Positions 57,823-64,000 of a stretch of 64,000 nt of DNA are shown in pieces. Below the pieces are notes generated by a model that saw only the letters and a list, made by a program, of their open reading frames with translations, was not told where the DNA came from and did not search any database. The first letter of the stretch is position 1. Each line of letters starts with the position of its first letter. The DNA is from Coptis chinensis. Taxonomy: Eukaryota > Streptophyta > Magnoliopsida > Ranunculales > Ranunculaceae. The position numbers and the translations under genes are program-made. The DNA is taken from NCBI GenBank assembly GCA_015680905.1, contig CM027377.1:57929501-57993500 (forward strand), given 5' to 3'.

Positions 57823-58625
57823 AACCCCCCAAGCGACATTTTGCTTGTCCTCAAGCAAATATGAGAAATTAGAATAAGTGACCAAAAATGGAGTTCTACC
57901 TAATCTCGTTTATTTGAGTGCGATTGCATTGACCATATGCAACAAGGCCTTAAACCACTAGGAATTCCCTAGTGGGCCGAGTTATAACCTCGTGAGAGTT
58001 TTCGGTGAAGGTACTCATGAACTTCATCTATCTTCTGGCGACTAAGAAATAAAACTATTGTTTTCCCCTTCATGCTCAACTATCTATACATCTACATAGC
58101 AATTACATAAGAATAACGGTAAAACCCTAAGTTAATATATGCATAATAATCAATCATCTACAATAAACATATAACAATGAGTAATCTATGAAATGTTTAG
58201 CGAGGTTTGTTTCGAGAACTTCGGAATAAGCGTCCTTAAGTAGGTCCTCACATAAATGTCAAGAAAAAAACCTCTCGATTTTTCCACTCAAGTTTAAGCT
58301 ACTCCGATTGTGCGGTGGGCACACTTTACCTTACAATCTCAATGACAACAAAGGGAAGCGGGGTCGATCAAACACATCGCCACTTACTATCACACTAACT
58401 TTATTCTAATTGGGCTAGAGGTCTTTATTAGGTGTTGCGAGGGGATTAGGAGATGGTTTAAGAAGGAAGGAAATGGATATTCAAAAGGACAAGTCTGAGA
58501 TAATAGAGTCTTCATATTATGTAACTAGAGAAAACCTTGTTATTTACTTTTTGCTTCTACACTTTGTTTCCATCCTTAGCCGTTTTTTTTTTTTTTTTTT
58601 TTTTTTTGGCTTTTGACTTTTTTTT

Positions 58626-58674
<49 letters not shown>

Positions 58675-59560
58675 CTTTGGATGGAAACTTCTTTTCTTTA
58701 TTTTACGGAAGCAATTAACTAATTTTTTGTTTACCACGGGTTTTCTCTTCTTCTTTCTTCCTCATTCTATTCTCGGACTTATTCTAGATTGGGTAGGTTG
58801 ATTTATTTTTTTTTTATTTTGTTTTGTTTTGTAGCGGGGTAAAGGAATTGTGGTTTATGGAAGGCTAAAGAAAGGGCTCGAGTGGCGACTAGCGGAAAAT
58901 AATTCATAGGTTTGAATTTACGGCTATATCGATCAAAAAGGCGGCCTAAATTCTAAAGCTTAGGATATGGCATAGTGATCAAGCAAGTGGGCGTGTGATT
59001 TCTCTATCGGTTTTACTTCTCCCTTGTGTCATTTCTCAAATGTTTCACTCATATAAGGCTTTAGGCTATATTCTCCGGGATTTGTAGAATAAGTACTCTA
59101 GCCTAGATTTGAAACTTCTTGCTAACAATCATAGATACTCATGTAATAAATTTATAGATAGATGCAAAGATTATTACCTACATATTAACCTAAGTTTCTA
59201 ACAATTATTACGATGCAAACTCATTGAGACTTCTAGATTGTTAAAAGCATGGAGAAAGAAAACAATACCAATATTCCTAAGTGTATAGCATACTTTTTAT
59301 TTATATTTTTGAATTTTTGAAATTTTAACTAGAAAACAAGTGCATATTATACATATCTATATCTAACGGATGCCTTAATTACCACGGTTTCTATGCCCCC
59401 CAAACAAAAAGCATGCTTTGTCCTCAAAGCATTTAAATAAAGAGGGTAGAAAAATACCATTGAAGCAGCGTGAAATTCGGGAACATCGCAAAACAACAAT
59501 GTTAGAACGTACTAATATATGAAATAAAAAGCGGCACCTCTATAAAGAGTTCCACCCATT
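57823..59560 (-). other. Pre-LTR region of element C with a long homopolymer tract
   Basis: Next to the LTR is the inverted polypurine region ('aaccccccaagcgac', then 'ttgcttgtcctcaagcaaa'). At 58583-58607 and 58618-58673 are very long T runs (A runs in element sense), much longer than the 22-23-base A run at the same place in B. Near 59395-59430 'ccccccaaac' + 'aaaaagcatgc' mirrors B 22535-22567. Confidence 0.7.
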
Positions 59561-59589
59561 ATGGGGTTAAAGGAATTAAATTGCTTGGG

Positions 59590-60548
59590 ACATAAGCGGA
59601 CACTAACTGAACTAAAACTTACCCGGCATTTACTTCGTCGTCCTCCTCTTCTATATGAGGTTCTTTCGCATCTGCCATGCCATAACAACTGCCCCGCCTT
59701 CGTGGTGTATCATCAACTAATGCTAACCTCTACAGTGTTATTTGGTGCGATGGGGTGTAAGGAGCAACCAAATGTGGTTGCACCTGCCATCGACCAAGTC
59801 ATGGCTCGGAATGATCTTACCACCACGATTGGTAGGTCTCATGATTTCGACCCTTTTCAATCGGTAATGCGTAATGCGAGAATCGGGTAGGCAAAAGCGT
59901 AAAGGCGACAAACCAAGGCGGGCATAAGAAGGTACTTATGCCTCAAGGTATGGCTTTCGCTTCAGCGTAGCAACTAAAACTTCGGGGAATGTCATACCCG
60001 GCGGCGTCCCTCGGCTAAAGCAAAGGAAAAGCGTCACCGGCGGTATTATTATTGGCAGAAAAAGCTGCCGTTCCCCTAGAATGTTCATCATGATGAACAA
60101 CATGGTTAATGCCTACATTCGGTGATAGGCTACTTTCGAGGCGATGTTATATTGGTCTTGGTCCATGATCTGAAATACCCCCCCCCATAATACTCATGGA
60201 AATAGGCATATTCATATAGGTATCGTTATCATCATATATCCCCATGTGTGCATAGAGATTGGGGGTAATGGCAATCCGAAACCAAAGCTATCAAGTGCTT
60301 TATTGAATTCCATAGGCGTACCATCAATAGTAAGGGAAAACTTTTGTTCTCCTTCTTGGGTACAAAAGAAAGTAATATTATTATAAAAAGAATTCCGTTA
60401 GCTTAGGTGAAAAGAATCGTCATCACTCACGAGGAAGATGTAAGCCATCCTAATTGCAAGATCATTTCGGCGGAAGCGATGCTCCATAGGTATAAGTTCC
60501 CATCAAGTCTTCAAAAGGCTGTTGGGGAATGACTATAGGTGGTGTCAT
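59590..60548 (-). pseudogene. Env-position ORF 2 of element C
   Basis: ATG at 60548 begins MTPPIVIPQQPFEDLMGTYT, the counterpart of B's ORF 2 start. It then decays through many stops, with islands such as RHKYLLMPALV (near 59920) matching B's HKYLLMPALIS. No longer translatable. Confidence 0.55.
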
Positions 60549-61689
60549 CTCAACACTACTTTGTAGAATAGGCTGCGAAAACCTGGAAGAACCTCAGAAA
60601 ATCTAAAATTTCTGTGTTTCTTTCTTGGAGAGCTATCTATCTTAGCTATCTTCTATCTTTAGCTCTATCTTGGGTTTGGAGTTTTGGAATTACTGGTGTT
60701 TTAAGCGAATTCGGCTCTACTTGAAGCGGTAGGTATCTTCTGTTAAATTTACCGATTTCCGGTGTTTGGGCGAGTCAGCTCTACTTGAAGCGTAGTGGCC
60801 TTCGAGTGATTTTCAGTTCTGATAAAAGTAGAGGCGAGTCGGCTCGGCTTGGCCTTGAGCTGGCTTCGTGAAGAATGCAGAAATTGAGTTTCTAAGAAAA
60901 ACAAGAAAAACAAGAAAAAGGGGTGGAGTGAAAAGTGAAAGATGATTGTGGGGTGTAGTGTGTGTTGTGAGTGTAGTATGATGGAAGTTTAAATAGGTTA
61001 CGGGTTTCCAAAGCGAATCGGCAAGTTGCCAAATTGTTTTAAGGCCATTTCGAGGAAATAGGAAGCGCCAAAAAAAGCGGAACTAACCATGTCTTTGATT
61101 TCCTAACAACCACGGTATCTTCTAAACTTGGTTTAGAATAGTAACTTCTAAACTCTCCTATATATCATACTACCACTACAAAAAATCATAGATATGCGAT
61201 GTCGGCCTAATTTCAACTTTACTCCAAGACAACCTTTGAAAGATGATCAAAATAAATTATATTAAAATAATATGGAATCAAATAATCTAAAACAAACAAC
61301 TTAATATTCAAATCTAACTCTTTGAAGTAAAATTCCACTACAAAACAATAAAAACAATGAAATAAAAGGACCACAAGTGATGGTGCACACCTAGGCGTGT
61401 GAAGAAGATGGTCCACGAGATGGGGCTGGCTCGTGGTGTCGAATGGCTTGAGCCATCTGGCTCTTGGCGGCGGCGGCTCATGCCTCTCGGACTTCAGCGG
61501 AGAGGACTCATCAATGAGTGGCATCGTCGTAGCATCTCTATCTGAACAAAGCGTTGCTTCCATCTCGATCTTAAGTCGCATCTTGGGCTTGGTGATTCTT
61601 GTGGATAACCTCAAGTTAAACATTATATCTTGCGACCCTTTCTGAGCATTTCAAGCATGTCCTCTCGAAGGTCCGTTTGCTTATTCGCG

Positions 61690-62539
61690 AAGTGCAATTT
61701 GTCTATGTCTCATATCTTCCACGGATATTATAAGCTGCATCATGAAACCGGTTCGCGGCATTATCATTAAGCTCTAAATTAGAAGTATGACTATCAAAAT
61801 TATCCTCAACCAACCATGTCATATCTTCCCCTTCATTATCCGACTCAACTTCCTTCTCTGCGGACAGCGGCCAAGTCTTTTGAATGCATTCTTTATAAAT
61901 ACTTGCATTAGAAGGCAATTTGATCTTAATAGGAGCGGAACTAGCGGCGGCTCTAAATGAGAGCATAATCTTAGTGATCAATCACGGGGAAGAGGCTAGG
62001 CTCTTTCCCTCCTCTAATCACATTCAAAATTAAATCAAGGATGCAGAAATTATACTCCGCCGTTTGCAAATTCGAGGAGAGCGTCGCGGAACTTTGAAGT
62101 CGATGTCGGTGACTTTGTCTCTCAGGGGCGTTCTTACCAATCAGCGAAGCTCTGGCCGGTTGATTAGTTCTCGAGGGGTAGTCTGGCGAGCCGCAATGAG
62201 ATATCGTATTGTATTCACCCTCTATGACCGTATCTTTCATCAAAGCGAGGCTGCGGTATTCTTGGATTCTGAATGGTGCATTATCTAGGTTAGTTCTGGG
62301 GTGATTCCTAATAGCTCGACCAACAAGCGTCTCGTAACTTCCTTCGGCGTTCCTGCTATCCTAATGAAAATCCTATTTCCCTCCACTTCGTTTCTTATAA
62401 AACTGTTCTACCAATTCATAGTGATAGAAATCCTCGTCGAATACCACGAGTCCGTTCAATGTCTCTTTAACATCTCAGCGTCATAAAAATGGCTATCGAG
62501 GCTCAAAGCGTTTTCGGCCAGAATTTCGTCGTTCGCCAT
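61690..62539 (-). pseudogene. Env-position ORF 1 of element C
   Basis: ATG at 62539 begins MANDEILAENALSLDSHFYD. Islands: GNRIFIRIAGTPKEVTRRLL and VELLGITPEL (the plant transposon-associated domain, better kept here than in B), NFCILDLILNVIRGGKEPSL, YKECIQKTWPLSAEKEVESD. It matches B's ORF 1 piece by piece. Several frameshifts and stops. Confidence 0.6.
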
Positions 62540-63629
62540 TGAAGTTATTTACTGATTTGGGGTTTGTAGATGGTGGTGGATGCGAGTTTGATGAAAACAA
62601 AACCAAACCAACGATGTGGTGGTTATGGTAGGTTATTGGCGGGTTGAAACTTCGAATTGGTTGGTGGTTTTCGATGGTGGGATCGGTTGGAGATTGTGGA
62701 AGATTGGTGTTGAGTTTCTATTATGGGCGTGGGTGGTGTTTCTATTATGGATATATTCTATTATTTATTATTATTATTATTTTTTTTTTTTATTTTTAGG
62801 TTGCTAGGGTTTTGATTTATACTTTGTGTCAAGCGGCTGGAGAAGAAGAAGATCGCGATCTGGTTTTGGAAAAAGTGGCGCTTCATTATAAGCTTGAGTC
62901 GGCTCTTTGGATTTTGGACTTACAGAGTTTGGCGCGAATTCGGCGCTATGATTGATTGAAGCGGCCTTCGATTATATAAAGCGAAGGCCCCAAGCCCGAT
63001 TCGTATTTTTCGACTTTTTCGATTTTTTAGCGCAATTTCAAACTAGATTTCCAGCCGTTATCGGTCCGATTCTTGCGAATGAGATATGGAAATGATCAGG
63101 GGAGAATTTCCAATCAATGATCCATAAAACACTTTCGATTCAACCGGGGGTGACGAATAAGATAGTGGAAAACATACCGTAGTGCGTGCATGGCGTAAGT
63201 TATCGCGAGCGAATGAACACTAAATTTGATAGCGTCAACCCAAATGAACTATACTAATGGACCTACACAACACAACTAGAAAGTTCGAGCAATCCGGATG
63301 GAAAGACTGATTTCCCACCCCAAACAAATTTTTAACCACAAAATTTGTTTTACAGCGTAGTCGTTTAAAGTCGATTCCCAAGACTTGTTGGATTGCTATG
63401 TCTATGATTTTTATGAATTTTAATTTATTTTTATTTGTTTACTATAATAAACCACGAAAAACAATAAATACATAATTCACTCCATAGAGGAACATGACTC
63501 AAAATCGAGAAAAACATCGCGAGAAAGTGGAAGCGTGAATTATGTGAGCTGTGGACTTAGGATCCGGTACTTACTGACCACACACACTCCATAAGGAGGG
63601 CCGGTTACTGAATGGTGTACTTATCGGTA
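62540..63629 (-). other. Spacer between pol and ORF 1 in element C
   Basis: Non-coding, collinear (inverted) with B 18600-19571. Contains 'gaccacacacactccataa' + 'ggagggccggtta', the match used to locate B's deletion. Confidence 0.6.
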
Positions 63630-64000
63630 AATGGAAATGAAAGTAAGTACACCAAATGACAAAGGTCGATCCTCATAGGCGAGGGTCTGTAAAAGGACTT
63701 CCTCCACATCGAGGGGGACAAAAGTTAAGTGAAAATGTTTTAACCGTTGACCATTAACTTGAAAGATACTTTGTTGTCATTGGGGTTTACCAAGGTAATT
63801 GCCCGTAAAGGGGGTGACTTGATAACGAAAAGGACCGGACCAGCGGGTTTTAGTTTCCACAGGAAAATATGTAGGCGGGGAGTTGTAAAGCAAAACCTTT
63901 TGTCCGACCACAAACTCTTTCGCAAGATATGCTTATCATGAACCGTTTCATGTTGGCTTTATAATCCTTGGCGAGATCGTAAGAATGGCTGCGGATTTCT
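63630..64000 (-). pseudogene. Integrase C-terminal region (pol end) of element C
   Basis: Reading the minus strand from the window edge: SHSYDLAKDYKANMKRFHDK (one frame change), KEFVVGQKVLLYNS, then TRWSGPF and VNGQRLKHF. This is the post-core GPF/Y-type segment of Athila integrase, which ends pol. A stop interrupts it before VNGQRLK. The catalytic core is beyond the window. Confidence 0.8.

Larger units (their letters stand above)
56484..64000 (-). mobile_element. Athila-like element C, same family as B (5' part outside window)
   Basis: On the minus strand, reading from the window end: integrase C-terminus, spacer, env-position ORF 1, ORF 2, pre-LTR region with a long A run, and 3' LTR. The collinear match to element B runs from about B 18560 to 27019 (inverted). 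Unlike B, the pol 3' end is present, so C derives from an element with full pol. All ORFs are decayed. Its 5' LTR, gag and most of pol are right of the window. Confidence 0.85.

Noticed and set aside
58537-58801. Poly-Phe ORFs
   Set aside because: Translation of the homopolymer T tract.

Overview
This is nuclear DNA of a flowering plant, probably a eudicot. It is AT-rich, with GT-AG introns, plant-type LTR retrotransposons, a pentatricopeptide-repeat (PPR) relic, a U-box E3 ligase and chloroplast MurE-like exons. The species cannot be named from sequence alone. Almost all of the window is transposable elements (TEs); the only well-preserved host gene is the U-box gene on the minus strand at 41.4-42.6 kb.

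Nested block, 1-36.6 kb. The oldest layer is a minus-strand Ty3/gypsy element of the Tat type: LTR 36244-36642, then gag-protease-RT-RNaseH-integrase running down to ~30.5 kb. After that comes a minisatellite-rich non-coding stretch (28.3-30.5 kb) and a spliced plus-strand (antisense) ORF. That antisense ORF is broken twice. An Athila-like element (A, 1-5669) interrupts its 5' part. A CACTA DNA transposon (7792-27952, target duplication AGT) interrupts its 3' part. The CACTA element carries exon fragments of three different host membrane transporters in one orientation: a MATE efflux carrier, an NHX Na+(K+)/H+ antiporter and an ERD6-like sugar transporter. A second Athila-like element (B, 13241-27019) sits in an intron of the sugar-transporter fragment. 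Inside B lies an inverted solo LTR of B's own family (23244-24604, target duplication TTAGT).

Middle, 36.6-48 kb. In order: a likely inverted-repeat non-autonomous transposon with an internal minisatellite; a frame-broken PPR pseudogene; a long non-coding stretch; the U-box gene; an orphan transit-peptide-like ORF; a hAT-like element with CTAGGCG-rich ends and an organelle-like GC-rich core; and a ~600-bp near-tandem duplication.

Right part, 48-64 kb. Decayed MurE ligase exons sit among local segmental duplications, followed by several kb of unrecognised AT-rich DNA and a 183-bp Mutator-like MITE with a perfect 9-bp target duplication. From ~56.5 kb to the window end lies a third Athila-like element (C, minus strand, same family as B). 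C still keeps the integrase C-terminus, which B has lost.

The retroelement genes once worked as polyproteins, but every copy here has stops, frameshifts or deletions. Function is plausible only for the U-box gene, and it too has an unusual frame problem.
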